64,000 bases of DNA from Streptomyces sp. SCSIO 75703 (GCF_036607905.1 NZ_CP144555.1:4402001-4466000), one strand, 5' to 3'; positions 1 to 8,369 are shown, counted from the stretch's first letter. Numbers and translations are program-made. Notes: a model not told the origin generated them from the sequence alone.

Positions 1-68
1 ACCGTTCGCGCGGAGGGGCCGACTGTGGGTTACTGCGACAAAGCGGTTTCGGATCAGGGAGAAGGAAC

Positions 69-302
69 ATGGCCAGCAAGGCTGAGAAGATCGTCGCCGG
101 GCTCGGCGGCATCGACAACATCGACGAGATCGAAGGCTGCATCACCCGACTCCGCACCGAGGTCAACGACCCCGACCTCGTCGACGAGACCGCCCTCAAG
201 GCCGCCGGCGCCCACGGCGTGGTCCGCATGGGCACCGCCGTCCAGGTCGTCATCGGCACCGACGCGGACCCCATCGCCGCGGAGATCGAAGACATGATGT
301 GA
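69..302 (+). CDS. nagF: PTS glucose/GlcNAc-family EIIB domain protein
   Basis: A free-standing 77-residue EIIB domain of the glucose/N-acetylglucosamine phosphotransferase family. It should pass phosphate from EIIA to the sugar bound by a membrane EIIC partner, probably encoded just left of the window. The phosphoryl-accepting Cys sits in EGCITRLR (about residues 26-33), the family signature, and the length equals one EIIB domain. The ATG follows a good ribosome site (GGGAGAAGG, about 6 nt away). The order EIIB then rph matches the S. coelicolor nagF locus as I remember it, so the substrate is probably GlcNAc. That assignment is context-based; the domain itself is certain. Confidence 0.85.
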   Translation: MASKAEKIVAGLGGIDNIDEIEGCITRLRTEVNDPDLVDETALKAAGAHGVVRMGTAVQVVIGTDADPIAAEIEDMM

Positions 303-365
303 CGTTTCGGCGCACCGCCCGCGGGGGTCCGCCCGGCCACGGGAAGGCCCCCCGCAGGCGGACGC

Positions 366-371
366 TAGGCT
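366..371 (+). promoter_or_regulatory. Putative -10 (TAGGCT) of a leaderless rph transcript
   Basis: TAGGCT lies 6 nt before the rph ATG. A start site about 7 nt downstream of such a -10 would fall on or next to the A of the ATG, so the mRNA would be leaderless; no Shine-Dalgarno is visible here. No convincing -35 is seen. Confidence 0.45.
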
Positions 372-377
372 CACCGC

Positions 378-1115
378 ATGTCACGCATCGACGGCCGCAC
401 CCCCCAGCAGCTCCGCCCCGTCACCATCGAACGCGGCTGGAGCAAGCACGCCGAAGGCTCCGTCCTCGTCTCCTTCGGCGACACCAAGGTCCTCTGCAAC
501 GCCTCCGTCACCGAAGGCGTCCCGCGCTGGCGCAAGGGCAGCGGTGAAGGCTGGGTCACCGCCGAGTACGCCATGCTGCCCCGCGCCACCAACACCCGCG
601 GCGACCGCGAGTCCGTCAAGGGCCGCATCGGCGGACGCACCCACGAGATCAGCCGCCTCGTCGGCCGCTCCCTGCGCGCCGTCATCGACTACAAGGCCCT
701 CGGCGAGAACACGGTCGTCCTCGACTGCGACGTCCTCCAGGCCGACGGCGGCACCCGCACCGCGGCCATCACGGGCGCCTACGTCGCCCTCGCCGACGCC
801 GTCGCCTGGGCCCAGGACCGCAAGCTGATCAAGCCTGCCCGTAAGCCGCTCACCGGCACCGTCTCCGCCGTCTCCGTCGGCATCGTGGCCGGCGTCCCCC
901 TCCTCGACCTCTGCTACGAGGAGGACGTGCGCGCCGACACCGACATGAACGTCGTCTGCACCGGCGACGGACGCTTCGTCGAGGTCCAGGGCACCGCCGA
1001 GGCCGAGCCCTTCGCCCGCGACGAACTCGACGCCCTGCTCGGCCTCGCCACCGCCGGCTGCGCCGAACTCACCGAGCTGCAGCGGGCCGCGCTCGCCACC
1101 ACCCTCGAACGGTGA
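378..1115 (+). CDS. rph: Ribonuclease PH
   Basis: Phosphorolytic 3' to 5' exoribonuclease that trims tRNA 3' ends. The 245-residue length is normal for the family. Recognisable blocks are the N-terminal SRIDGR start, GSVLVSFGDTKVLCNASV, WVTAEYAMLPRATNTR, the basic stretch RIGGRTHEISRLVGRSLRA, DCDVLQADGGTRTAAI and the C-terminal VEVQGTAEAEPF. It acts in the cytoplasm as a hexamer (family knowledge). It starts 75 nt after nagF but has its own probable promoter and is followed by a small lipoprotein gene and rdgB, an arrangement common in actinobacteria, where rph and rdgB are often near neighbours. Confidence 0.97.
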   Translation: MSRIDGRTPQQLRPVTIERGWSKHAEGSVLVSFGDTKVLCNASVTEGVPRWRKGSGEGWVTAEYAMLPRATNTRGDRESVKGRIGGRTHEISRLVGRSLRAVIDYKALGENTVVLDCDVLQADGGTRTAAITGAYVALADAVAWAQDRKLIKPARKPLTGTVSAVSVGIVAGVPLLDLCYEEDVRADTDMNVVCTGDGRFVEVQGTAEAEPFARDELDALLGLATAGCAELTELQRAALATTLER

Positions 1116-1289
1116 GCGTCTGAGCGGTCCCTGACGAGGAGGCGGGGGACGCGCCGGGAGGAAGGACCGCGGGCAGGCAACTGCCCCGCCCCCCGCCGCG
1201 TCTTGGCCGGTACGGGCGCACGGCCGGCTCCGCGCGCCCGGCGCCGCACCCGGGCCGCCCGGCCCGTCCCCAGGGGAGGACCGAGACCC

Positions 1290-1694
1290 ATGGCCGCGAT
1301 CCGCCGCCGCCCGCGCCGTACGACCCTCGCCGCCGTGGCGGCCCTGCTCACGGCCGGCCTGACGGCCGGCTGCGACGCCGTCGGCCGGGCCGTCGACTGC
1401 GTCCAGACCGCCGACGCCCTCGCCGACGGCGTCACCGAACTCCAGCAGGCCGTCGAGACCGCCTCCGAGGACCCGGACCGGCTCGACACCGCCCTCGGCG
1501 CCATCGAGCGCGACCTCGGCGAGATCGGCGACGACACCGAGCACGCCGGGAACACCGACGTCGGCCGGGCCGTCGGCGACCTGGAGGCGGCGGTCGGCAC
1601 CGTCCGCGCCGCCGTGGAGAAGGGCGACACCGCGCCCGACCTCACCCCGGTCACCGCCGCGGCCGGCGAACTCACCAAGGTCTGCACGCCGTAG
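1290..1694 (+). CDS. Small predicted lipoprotein, function unknown
   Basis: A 134-residue exported protein. The ATG at 1290 was chosen because GGGGAGGA lies 9 nt upstream and because it places an Arg-rich n-region (RRRPRR) directly before the hydrophobic stretch and a lipobox, LTAGLTAGC, with Cys near residue 29. The mature part is acidic and predicted helical, with regular heptad-like Leu/Val/Ala spacing and few aromatic residues, which suggests a helical bundle. It sits between rph and rdgB on the same strand. I do not recognise a named family; upstream in-frame alternative starts would give an unlikely 29-residue N-terminal extension. Confidence 0.75.
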   Translation: MAAIRRRPRRTTLAAVAALLTAGLTAGCDAVGRAVDCVQTADALADGVTELQQAVETASEDPDRLDTALGAIERDLGEIGDDTEHAGNTDVGRAVGDLEAAVGTVRAAVEKGDTAPDLTPVTAAAGELTKVCTP

Positions 1695-1832
1695 CGCCGG
1701 CGGAACGGGCCCGGGTCCCGGCGAGGGTACGGCGGAGCCGCCGCGGGCACGGGCCCGGCGCCGGATGCGGGGAGCGTGGGCGGACGCCGGGGCGGCGCGG
1801 GAGGCCGCCGCGCACCCGCGATACTGAACCCC

Positions 1833-2435
1833 ATGACCCGCTTGATCCTCGCCACCCGCAACGCCGGAAAGCTCACCGAGCTGAAGGCCATCCTCGCCGA
1901 CGCCGGACTGCCCCACGAGCTCGTCGGCTCGGACGCCTACCCCGACGTCCCCGACGTCAAGGAGACCGGCGTCACCTTCGCGGAGAACGCCCTGCTGAAG
2001 GCCCACGCCCTCGCCCGCGCCACCGGGCTGCCCGCCGTCGCCGACGACTCCGGCCTCTGCGTCGACGTCCTCGGCGGCGCCCCCGGCATCTTCTCCGCCC
2101 GCTGGGCCGGCCGCCACGGCGACGACCGGGCCAACCTCGACCTGCTCCTCGCCCAGCTCCGCGACATCGCCGACGAACACCGCGCGGCCCACTTCGCCTG
2201 CGCCGCGGCCCTCGCCCTGCCCGACGGCACCGAACGCGTCGTCGAGGGCCGGCTCACCGGCACCCTGCGCCACGCCCCCGCGGGCACCGGCGGCTTCGGC
2301 TACGACCCGGTGCTCCAGCCCGACGGCGAGACGCGTACCTGCGCGGAACTGACCGCCGCCGAGAAGAACGCGATCAGCCACCGCGGCAGGGCCTTCCGTG
2401 CGCTGGTCCCCGCACTGCGGGACCTGCTCGGCTGA
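1833..2435 (+). CDS. rdgB: RdgB/HAM1 non-canonical purine NTP pyrophosphatase
   Basis: Hydrolyses XTP, dITP and ITP to monophosphates, keeping deaminated purines out of nucleic acids. The 200-residue protein shows the family start LATRNAGKLTELKAIL, the VTFAENALLKA block, VADDSGLCVDVLGGAPGIFSAR and the C-terminal FGYDPV, TCAEL and KNAISHRGRA segments, so it looks complete and active. The ATG at 1833 fits the family N-terminus MTRLILATRN. It converges on the tRNA-Leu gene 7 bp downstream. Confidence 0.96.
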   Translation: MTRLILATRNAGKLTELKAILADAGLPHELVGSDAYPDVPDVKETGVTFAENALLKAHALARATGLPAVADDSGLCVDVLGGAPGIFSARWAGRHGDDRANLDLLLAQLRDIADEHRAAHFACAAALALPDGTERVVEGRLTGTLRHAPAGTGGFGYDPVLQPDGETRTCAELTAAEKNAISHRGRAFRALVPALRDLLG

Positions 2436-2442
2436 CCCGCCC

Positions 2443-2529
2443 TGGTGCGGCCGGAGGGACTCGAACCCTCACGGGATTTCTCCCACTGGGACCTAAACCC
2501 AGCGTGACTGCCCATTCCACCACGGCCGC
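2443..2529 (-). tRNA. tRNA-Leu (anticodon TAG, CTA codons)
   Basis: The minus strand folds as a class II tRNA: acceptor GCGGCCG pairs with CGGCCGC, discriminator A, and CCA is encoded (2443-2445). The anticodon arm is CTGGG-TTTAGGT-CCCAG, giving anticodon TAG, followed by a long variable arm and a TTCGAGT T-loop. The anticodon is UAG, not UAA, so this is not bldA. Confidence 0.95.
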
Positions 2530-2571
2530 CCGGCGCTGCTGCCCGGCCATGGTACTGGTCGGGCAGCGCCG

Positions 2572-3039
2572 TCAGATCCCCAAGTCCTTGATGATCTTGG
2601 CCACGTGGCCGGTGGCGCGGACGTTGTAGAGGGCGCGCTCGACCTTGCCGTCCTCGTCGACGACGATCGTGGAGCGGATGACGCCCTGGTAGGTGCGGCC
2701 GTAGTTCTTCTTCTCGCCGAAGGCCGCGTAGGCCTCCAGGACCTTCTTCTCGGGGTCGGCGAGCAGGGTGACCTCGAGCGACTCGGTGTCGCGGAACCTG
2801 GCCAGCTTCTCCGGCTTGTCCGGGGAGATGCCGATCACGTCGTACCCGGCGCCGGCGAGCAGCTCCAGGTTGTCGGTGAAGTCGCAGGCCTGCTTGGTGC
2901 AGCCCGGGGTGAGGGCCGCCGGGTAGAAGTAGACGATGACCTTGCGGCCCTTGTGGTCGGCGAGCGAGACCTCGTTGCCGTCGGCGTCCGGCAGGGTGAA
3001 GGCGGGGGCCACGTCTCCGGGGGTGAGGCGTTCGGTCAT
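2572..3039 (-). CDS. bcp: Thiol peroxidase of the Bcp/PrxQ peroxiredoxin family
   Basis: Cytoplasmic thioredoxin-dependent peroxidase reducing H2O2 and organic hydroperoxides. The peroxidatic Cys is in ALTPGCTKQACDF, and the second Cys five residues later is the PrxQ-type resolving Cys, so this is the atypical two-Cys form. Family features TLPDADGNEVSL at the N-terminus and YFYP before the active site are present, and 155 residues is normal. It is transcribed toward the tRNA-Leu gene and is divergent from the DUF3618 gene across about 140 bp. It looks intact. Confidence 0.95.
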   Translation of the reverse strand: MTERLTPGDVAPAFTLPDADGNEVSLADHKGRKVIVYFYPAALTPGCTKQACDFTDNLELLAGAGYDVIGISPDKPEKLARFRDTESLEVTLLADPEKKVLEAYAAFGEKKNYGRTYQGVIRSTIVVDEDGKVERALYNVRATGHVAKIIKDLGI

Positions 3040-3177
3040 CGGTTCGGGCTCCTCGTGCGTAGTCCATGCGTGGATCGGGTACCGGGATCGAGCGTAACCG
3101 GGGGTCCTGACCGTGCGCGGCGGCCCGGAGCTGACAAACTGTGCGGAACAGCGTCAAGCGACTTCGGAGGCCGTACG

Positions 3178-3510
3178 GTGGCGGACACGTCGGACATCAG
3201 AACCCCGGCGCAGATCGAGGCGGACATCAAGCGCCGCCGCGAGGTGCTGGCCGAGACGCTCGACGAGCTCGGGATGCGGGTGCACCCGAAGACGATCGTC
3301 GGGGATGCCAAGGCCCGGGTGGCCTCCAGCGTCGACCACACGCTCGGCCGGGCCTACGTCGGGGTCAATCGCGCGGTGAGCGGCGTGAAGGCGCGGTTCG
3401 TCGACGAGGAGGGCGCCCCCCGGCTGGAGCGCGTCGTCCCGGTCGCCCTCGTGGTCGTCGGCGTGGTCGGGCTGCTGGCCCTCGGCGGCTCGCGGCGGCG
3501 CGGGCGGTGA
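3178..3510 (+). CDS. DUF3618 family small membrane protein
   Basis: A 110-residue protein starting at GTG 3178, with CGGAGG 7 nt upstream. The N-terminal half carries the DUF3618 signature (RTPAQIEADIKRRREVLAET), a charged helix, and the C-terminus has one membrane span (about residues 87-104) followed by a short basic tail, so the protein is C-tail anchored with most of it in the cytoplasm. Function is unknown; the family is often near envelope or stress genes. Here it precedes the GroES-like gene by 65 bp. Confidence 0.85.
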   Translation: MADTSDIRTPAQIEADIKRRREVLAETLDELGMRVHPKTIVGDAKARVASSVDHTLGRAYVGVNRAVSGVKARFVDEEGAPRLERVVPVALVVVGVVGLLALGGSRRRGR

Positions 3511-3563
3511 GCGGGCGTTCCGCGACGGCCCACCCGGCCGCTCGCGGACCGGCCCGGGGCAGG

Positions 3564-3569
3564 TAGGTT
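3564..3569 (+). promoter_or_regulatory. Putative -10 (TAGGTT), leaderless GroES-like gene
   Basis: TAGGTT ends 6 nt before the GTG at 3576, the same geometry as at rph and at 10401. A leaderless mRNA is likely; no -35 is obvious. Confidence 0.4.
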
Positions 3570-3575
3570 CGAGGC

Positions 3576-3932
3576 GTGAGCGCCAACAGAAACGAGCACA
3601 GCCCCCACGACGACAAGCTGCCCATCCGGATGCTGCACGACCGCGTACTCGTGCGGCAGGACACCGGTGAGGGCGAGCGGCGTTCGGGGGGCGGCATCCT
3701 GATTCCCGCCACGGCGGCGGTGGGCCGGCGACTGGCCTGGGCCGAGGTCGTCGCGGTGGGACAGAACGTCCGGACCGTCGAGCCGGGCGACCGGGTCCTG
3801 TACGACCCCGAGGACCGTGCGGAGGTCGAGGTGCGGGGCACGGCGTACGTGCTCATGCGCGAACGCGATCTGCACGCCGTGGCCGCGGACCGCTTCGAGG
3901 GCTCGGAGGACTCGACCGGGCTGTACCTGTGA
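3576..3932 (+). CDS. Orphan GroES/Cpn10-like protein
   Basis: A 118-residue protein with a Cpn10-type fold: the start LPIRMLHDRVLVRQD resembles the GroES N-terminus, followed by a short mobile-loop-like region rich in Gly/Arg/Ser (GERRSGGGILIPATA) and the barrel motif AEVVAVGQNVRTVEPGDRVLYD. There is no groEL neighbour, and an extra N-terminal arm of about 14 polar residues plus a tail after the barrel distinguish it from the true GroES encoded with groEL elsewhere. It may cap a GroEL or have another partner. The gene is followed by a strong bidirectional terminator. Confidence 0.85.
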   Translation: MSANRNEHSPHDDKLPIRMLHDRVLVRQDTGEGERRSGGGILIPATAAVGRRLAWAEVVAVGQNVRTVEPGDRVLYDPEDRAEVEVRGTAYVLMRERDLHAVAADRFEGSEDSTGLYL

Positions 3933-3960
3933 GCCCCGGCCCCCGCGCGGGCCGGGCGAC

Positions 3961-3999
3961 GTGAAAGGGCCGGTGACCCGAGGTCACCGGCCCTTTCAC
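3961..3999. terminator. Bidirectional terminator hairpin, 18 bp perfect stem
   Basis: GTGAAAGGGCCGGTGACC (3961-3978) pairs perfectly with 3982-3999 around a CGA loop. It lies between the converging GroES-like and penicillin-binding protein genes and can serve both. Confidence 0.85.
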
Positions 4000-4024
4000 C
4001 TGTCCTGCCGCCGGGCCCGCGCCG

Positions 4025-7000
4025 TCACTGGCGCCGGGGCGGGAAGACGACCCCGCCGGGCCCGGTGCCCGGGTCGGTGCCGCCGCCCCCGTCGGCCCCG
4101 CCGCTGCCGGCCCCGTCCGTGGCGCCCTCGCCGCCGGTCTCGCCGCCGGTCTCGGCCCCGCCGGTGGGACCGGGCTCGGTGGTGGCGCCGCCGGGTCCGC
4201 CGGGCCCGGCGCCGTCCGTGGTGCCGTCGCCCGGTTCGGTGCTGGTGCCGCCGTCGGCGCCCGGGGTCTCGGTGCCGGGGTCCGTGCCGCCGGTGGGGTC
4301 GTCCCCGGGCGTGGCGCTGCTGTCGGTGCCGCCGTCCTCGTCGCCGGACGCCTCGGAGGAGGGCAGTTCGGTGGGACCGCTGCCCTCGCGGACCCGCAGG
4401 TCGAAGTCGCTGACCGGGGTGCCCTTCAGCGCCTCGCGGGTGAACTGGGCCCAGATCTCGGCGGGCGGCCCGCCGCCGTTGACGCGGCTCAGGCCCATGA
4501 CGCCGTACAGCGGCTTGTGCTGCGCGGTCTCGGGGTCCTGGCCCATGACGGCGACGACGGTGGCCAGGTCGGGGGTGTAGCCCGCGAACCAGGCGGCCTT
4601 GTCCTCCTCCGCGGTGCCGGTCTTGCCGGCCGCGGGCCGGCCGGCGGCCTGGGCGGCGGTGGCGGTGCCGTTCTGGACGACGCTGCGCAGGATGGACGTG
4701 GTGGTGTCGGCGGCCTCGCGGCTGACGGCCTGGCGCTCGCCGCGCTCCGGCAGCGTCAGCTCGTGCTTGCCGTCCTTGACGACCTTCTCGACCAGCACGT
4801 ACGTGCCGTGCCGGCCGTGGTTGGCGAGCGTGGCGTAAGCCTGCGCCATGTCCAGCGGGCTGGCGGTGGCGGTGCCGAGCGCGAGGGCCGGGCCCTCCGG
4901 CATCTCCGGGGTGTCGGCGGCCAGGCCGAGGTCGACGGCGGTGTCGCGGACCTTCTTCGGCCCGACGTCGACGGCCATCTGCGCGTAGACCGCGTTCACG
5001 GACTTGTCGGTGGCCTCGGTGACGGTGATGTCGCCGTAGTCGCGGTGGTCCTCGTTCTCCGGGGCGTACGCGCTCGGCCAGCCCTGGACGGGGCGTTCGC
5101 TGGTGCCGTCGTACTTGGTGTTCGGGCCGATCGCGCGGCCGTCCTGGGTCTCGGAGCGGTTCTCCACGGCCGAGGTGAACACGAAGGGCTTGAAGGTGGA
5201 ACCGACCTGGAAGTCGCGGCGGGTGGCGTTCGGCGTGTACTGCTTCACGTAGTCGATGCCGTTGTACATGGCGACGACCTTGCCGGTCTTCGGGTCGATG
5301 GCGGCGCCGCCGGCGCGCACGTATCCGTCGACCTTGCGGTTCTCGTCCAGTTTGGACATCAGCCGGTCGTCGACGGCCTTGACGAAGGCGTCCTGCTTCT
5401 TCTTGTGGAGCGTGGTGGTGATGCGGTAGCCGCCGCGGTCCAGCTCCTCCTCGGTGACGATCTTGTGGGAGATCAGGTAGTCGCGGACGATGCGCACCAC
5501 GTAACCGCGCTGCCCGGACATGCCGGTGGAGACGGTGGTCTCCTTCGGCACGGGGAAGGCGCTGGCGTCCCGCTCGGCCCGGTCGAGCCAGCCCATCTTG
5601 ACCATGCCGTCCAGGACGTAGTTCCAGCGGGCCTCGGCGGCGGGCTTGTTCTCCGGGTGGGCGACGACGTCGTACGCGCTGGGCGCGTTGAGCAGCGAGG
5701 CGAGGTAGGCGCCCTGGGGGGCGGTGAGGTCCTTGGCGTCGACGCCGTAGTACGCCTGGGCGGCGGACTGGATGCCGTAGGCGCCCCGGCCGAAGAAGCT
5801 GGTGTTGAGGTAGCCCTCCAGGATCTCGTCCTTGCTCTTCTCGCGGTCCAGCTTGATCGCGATGAAGAACTCCTTCACCTTGCGGGTGACGGTCTGTTCC
5901 TGGGCCAGGTAGTAGTTCTTGACGTACTGCTGGGTGATGGTGGAGCCGGACTGCTTGCCCTTGCCGGTGGCCGTCTTCCAGCCGGCGCGGATCATCGCCT
6001 GGGGGTCGACCGCGGACTCGGTGTAGAAGTCGCGGTCCTCGGCGGCGAGGACGGCGTGCTGCGCCTCCTTGGAGATCTGGGCGAGGGAGACGCTCTCGCG
6101 GTTGATCTCGCCGTCGCGGGCCAGGACACTGCCGTCGGAGTACAGGTAGACGTTGCTCTGCGCGGTGGCGAGCGCGTTGGCGGACGGGATGTGGACCATC
6201 GAGTAGCCGACGAAGAAGCCGCCGACCATCAGCAGGACGACGAGAACGGCCGTGCCGAGCACCATGCGCCAGGTCGGGATCAGCCGGCGCCAGCCGGTGC
6301 GCTTGGGCCGCTTCGCCTTCTTGCCCTTCTTCCCCTTCGGCCCGCCGTCCGGGCCCTCGGGGCCGCCGTCCGTCCGCGCGGCGGCCTGCGCGGACGCCGC
6401 GGCGGTCTGCTCGTGCGGGGGCCGGCCGTGGGGGGCCTGGCCCTGCGGGCCCTGGCCGTGGGGGGCGCGGGGCTGCTCGGGGCGGGGGGTCTCGCCCTCC
6501 GGACGCCGGGGGCCGGGGCCCGGGGGCGGCGGTGCGGGGGCGGCGTGGTCCCGGGCGTCCGGGCGGCCGGGGGCCGAGGGGGGCCGGTTCTCCGGGGCCC
6601 GGGGGCCGGAGGGCCGCCGGCTCTCCGGCCGGCCGGGGCCGGTGCCGGGGGCGTCCGGGGTCCGGCCCGGCGCGGCGTCGCGCGTCGTGGACCGGGATGC
6701 CTCGCCCGGGGCGCCGTCGCCCCGGGGACCGCCGCCCTCGGGGTGCTCGCCCCGGGTGCCCATGCCCCGGGTGGTCCCGCCCTTCGGCGCCTGACTCCGG
6801 GGTGTCTCGCTCTTCGGGGTCTCGCCCCGGGGTGTCTCGCTCTTCGGGGTCTCGCCCCGGGGTGTCTCGCTCTTCGGGGTCTCGCCCCGGGGTGTCTCGC
6901 TCTTCGGGGTCTCGCCCCGGGGTGTCTCGCTCCTCGGGCTCTCGTCCCTCGGGCCCTGGCCCCGGGGGGCCTCGTCGCGGGTGCCCTCGTCCCGGCCCCG

Positions 7001-7321
7001 CGCCGGCCGCGCGGCCCGGTCCGCCGGGGCGGCCTGACCGCCGCCCTGTCCGGCCCGCGCCGACTCGTCCTCCGCGCGCGGGGCCGGCTCCGGGTCCCGG
7101 GGCCCGGAGCCCCGGTCGTCCCGGCCCGGTGCCCGCGGGCCGCCGGCGTCCCCGCCCCGGGGCCGGTCGCCCCCGTCGCGGGCGTCCCCGTCCCGGGTCG
7201 CCTCGTTCCCGGCGTCCGTGCCCCGGGTGTCCTCGCCCCGGGCTCCCGGGTCACCGGCCGCCGGCGGCCCCTCGGGTGCCGAGCCCTTCTTCGGCTGCTG
7301 CGGCTGCGGCTCGTCGCTCAT
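4025..7321 (-). CDS. Class A penicillin-binding protein (GT51 + transpeptidase) with repetitive cytoplasmic tail
   Basis: Bifunctional peptidoglycan synthase of 1098 residues. The first ~350 residues are cytoplasmic and built of Pro, Gly, Arg, Glu and Thr, including near-perfect decapeptide repeats (SETPRGETPK) around residues 135-180. One membrane span follows (about 351-375, VLVVLLMVGGFF), then a GT51 glycosyltransferase (EDRDFYTESAVD, GSTITQQYVKN, EGYLNTSFFGRGAYGI) and a transpeptidase with STFK (about 707), SVN (about 773) and KTGT (about 900). The last ~120 residues are an extracellular Gly/Thr/Pro/Glu-rich tail. The ATG at 7321 is chosen because the upstream alternative adds an unlikely basic segment; the region immediately upstream is AT-richer and promoter-like. 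It is divergent from the ABC genes. Catalytic motifs look complete. Confidence 0.93.
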   Translation of the reverse strand: MSDEPQPQQPKKGSAPEGPPAAGDPGARGEDTRGTDAGNEATRDGDARDGGDRPRGGDAGGPRAPGRDDRGSGPRDPEPAPRAEDESARAGQGGGQAAPADRAARPARGRDEGTRDEAPRGQGPRDESPRSETPRGETPKSETPRGETPKSETPRGETPKSETPRGETPKSETPRSQAPKGGTTRGMGTRGEHPEGGGPRGDGAPGEASRSTTRDAAPGRTPDAPGTGPGRPESRRPSGPRAPENRPPSAPGRPDARDHAAPAPPPPGPGPRRPEGETPRPEQPRAPHGQGPQGQAPHGRPPHEQTAAASAQAAARTDGGPEGPDGGPKGKKGKKAKRPKRTGWRRLIPTWRMVLGTAVLVVLLMVGGFFVGYSMVHIPSANALATAQSNVYLYSDGSVLARDGEINRESVSLAQISKEAQHAVLAAEDRDFYTESAVDPQAMIRAGWKTATGKGKQSGSTITQQYVKNYYLAQEQTVTRKVKEFFIAIKLDREKSKDEILEGYLNTSFFGRGAYGIQSAAQAYYGVDAKDLTAPQGAYLASLLNAPSAYDVVAHPENKPAAEARWNYVLDGMVKMGWLDRAERDASAFPVPKETTVSTGMSGQRGYVVRIVRDYLISHKIVTEEELDRGGYRITTTLHKKKQDAFVKAVDDRLMSKLDENRKVDGYVRAGGAAIDPKTGKVVAMYNGIDYVKQYTPNATRRDFQVGSTFKPFVFTSAVENRSETQDGRAIGPNTKYDGTSERPVQGWPSAYAPENEDHRDYGDITVTEATDKSVNAVYAQMAVDVGPKKVRDTAVDLGLAADTPEMPEGPALALGTATASPLDMAQAYATLANHGRHGTYVLVEKVVKDGKHELTLPERGERQAVSREAADTTTSILRSVVQNGTATAAQAAGRPAAGKTGTAEEDKAAWFAGYTPDLATVVAVMGQDPETAQHKPLYGVMGLSRVNGGGPPAEIWAQFTREALKGTPVSDFDLRVREGSGPTELPSSEASGDEDGGTDSSATPGDDPTGGTDPGTETPGADGGTSTEPGDGTTDGAGPGGPGGATTEPGPTGGAETGGETGGEGATDGAGSGGADGGGGTDPGTGPGGVVFPPRRQ
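6801..6920 (-). repeat. Four perfect 30 bp tandem repeats inside the PBP gene
   Basis: Units at 6801, 6831, 6861 and 6891 are identical over 30 bp; a fifth partial unit runs to about 6942. Because 30 is a multiple of three the repeat encodes tandem decapeptides (SETPRGETPK on the minus strand), so copy number can change without a frameshift. Confidence 0.95.
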
Positions 7322-7523
7322 CTCGTGCACGGACTCCTGTTTCGCGTCGTACGGTCTGGTCCCGTACGGCCTCGTACGCTTCTGCGCCCTGTGGTGAAGA
7401 CTCTCGCACCGGGCATTCCGTTCCCGGTCGGCGGCACACCCGTGAAACTCAATGCCGCCCCGGAGCATTCTGTACCGGCCCGGGCCCCGGGAAATTCCGT
7501 GGCACGGTCGCTCACCGGCCCAT

Positions 7524-7529
7524 TAGGCT
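7524..7529 (+). promoter_or_regulatory. Putative -10 (TAGGCT) for the ABC-2 exporter genes
   Basis: TAGGCT lies 33 nt before the ATG at 7563, leaving room for a short leader that contains a GGGAAGG ribosome site. No clear -35. Confidence 0.35.
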
Positions 7530-7562
7530 CCTCCGGTTCGGTACGGCGGAGCGGGAAGGGCG

Positions 7563-8369
7563 ATGGACGTGGGCTCGTGGCGGTTGTACACGGCCGTCGC
7601 GGCGGGGGGATTCCGACGGTACGCGACGTACCGGGTCGCCACCGCCGCCGGAGTCTTCACGAACACCGTCTTCGGACTCGTCCTGGTGTACGCCTATCTG
7701 GCGCTGTGGGACGAGAAACCGCAGCTCGGAGGGTACGACCAGGCCCAGGCCGTCACCTATGTGTGGCTCGGCCAGGCACTGCTGGCCACCCTGGCGATCG
7801 GGGGCGGAGGCATCGAGGACGAGCTGATGGAGCGCATCCGTACGGGTGATGTCGCCGTCGACCTGTACCGTCCCGTCGACCTCCAGCTCTGGTGGCTGGC
7901 GGCCGACGGCGGCCGGGCGGTGTTCCAGTTGCTCGGGCGCGGCGTGGTGCCGTTCGTGTTCGGGGCGCTGGTCTTTCCGGCCTCGCTGCCGAGGGAGCCG
8001 TCCACCTGGGTGGCCTTCCTGGTGGCGGTGGCGCTGGCGATGCTGGTGAGCTTCGCGATCCGGTACCTGGTGGCGCTCTCCGCCTTCTGGCTGCTGGACG
8101 GGACGGGGGTGACGCAGATGGGATGGCTCGTGGGGTTCTTCTGCTCGGGGATGACGCTGCCGCTGAACGTCTTCCCGGGCACGCTCGGCGAGGTGGTCCG
8201 GGCCCTGCCCTGGGCGTCCCTGCTCCAGGCGCCGGCGGACGTGCTGCTGGGCGAGGCCGACCCACTGGCGACCTTCGCCTTCCAGGCGGGCTGGGCGGTG
8301 GCGCTGCTGGCGCTGGGCCGGCTGGTGCAGTCGGCGGCGACCCGGCGGGTGGTGGTCCAGGGTGGCTGA
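7563..8369 (+). CDS. ABC-2 type transporter permease (first of two)
   Basis: A 268-residue polytopic inner membrane protein with about six hydrophobic segments. The sequence style (YRVATAAGVFTNTVFG, IRTGDVAVDLYRPVD, SGMTLPLNVFPGTL) is that of the ABC-2 family permeases that come in pairs with one ATPase. It overlaps the next permease gene by 8 bp (stop TGA at 8367, next start GTG at 8362), which implies translational coupling. Together with the two following genes it should form an exporter; the substrate cannot be read from the sequence. Confidence 0.88.
   Translation: MDVGSWRLYTAVAAGGFRRYATYRVATAAGVFTNTVFGLVLVYAYLALWDEKPQLGGYDQAQAVTYVWLGQALLATLAIGGGGIEDELMERIRTGDVAVDLYRPVDLQLWWLAADGGRAVFQLLGRGVVPFVFGALVFPASLPREPSTWVAFLVAVALAMLVSFAIRYLVALSAFWLLDGTGVTQMGWLVGFFCSGMTLPLNVFPGTLGEVVRALPWASLLQAPADVLLGEADPLATFAFQAGWAVALLALGRLVQSAATRRVVVQGG

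Noticed and set aside
381..2381. A 666-codon minus-strand frame over rph and rdgB.
   Set aside because: Shadow of two well-recognised plus-strand enzymes; repetitive composition.
2443..2529. tRNA-Leu considered as bldA.
   Set aside because: Anticodon reads TAG, which decodes CUA; bldA has TAA.
6801..6920. Regular 30 bp repeats that could suggest a CRISPR array.
   Set aside because: Units are directly adjacent with no spacers and lie in frame inside a coding region; no cas genes are nearby.
4517..7849. A plus-strand open frame of 1110 codons opposite the penicillin-binding protein gene.
   Set aside because: Low-complexity antisense shadow; the minus strand carries GT51 and transpeptidase motifs.
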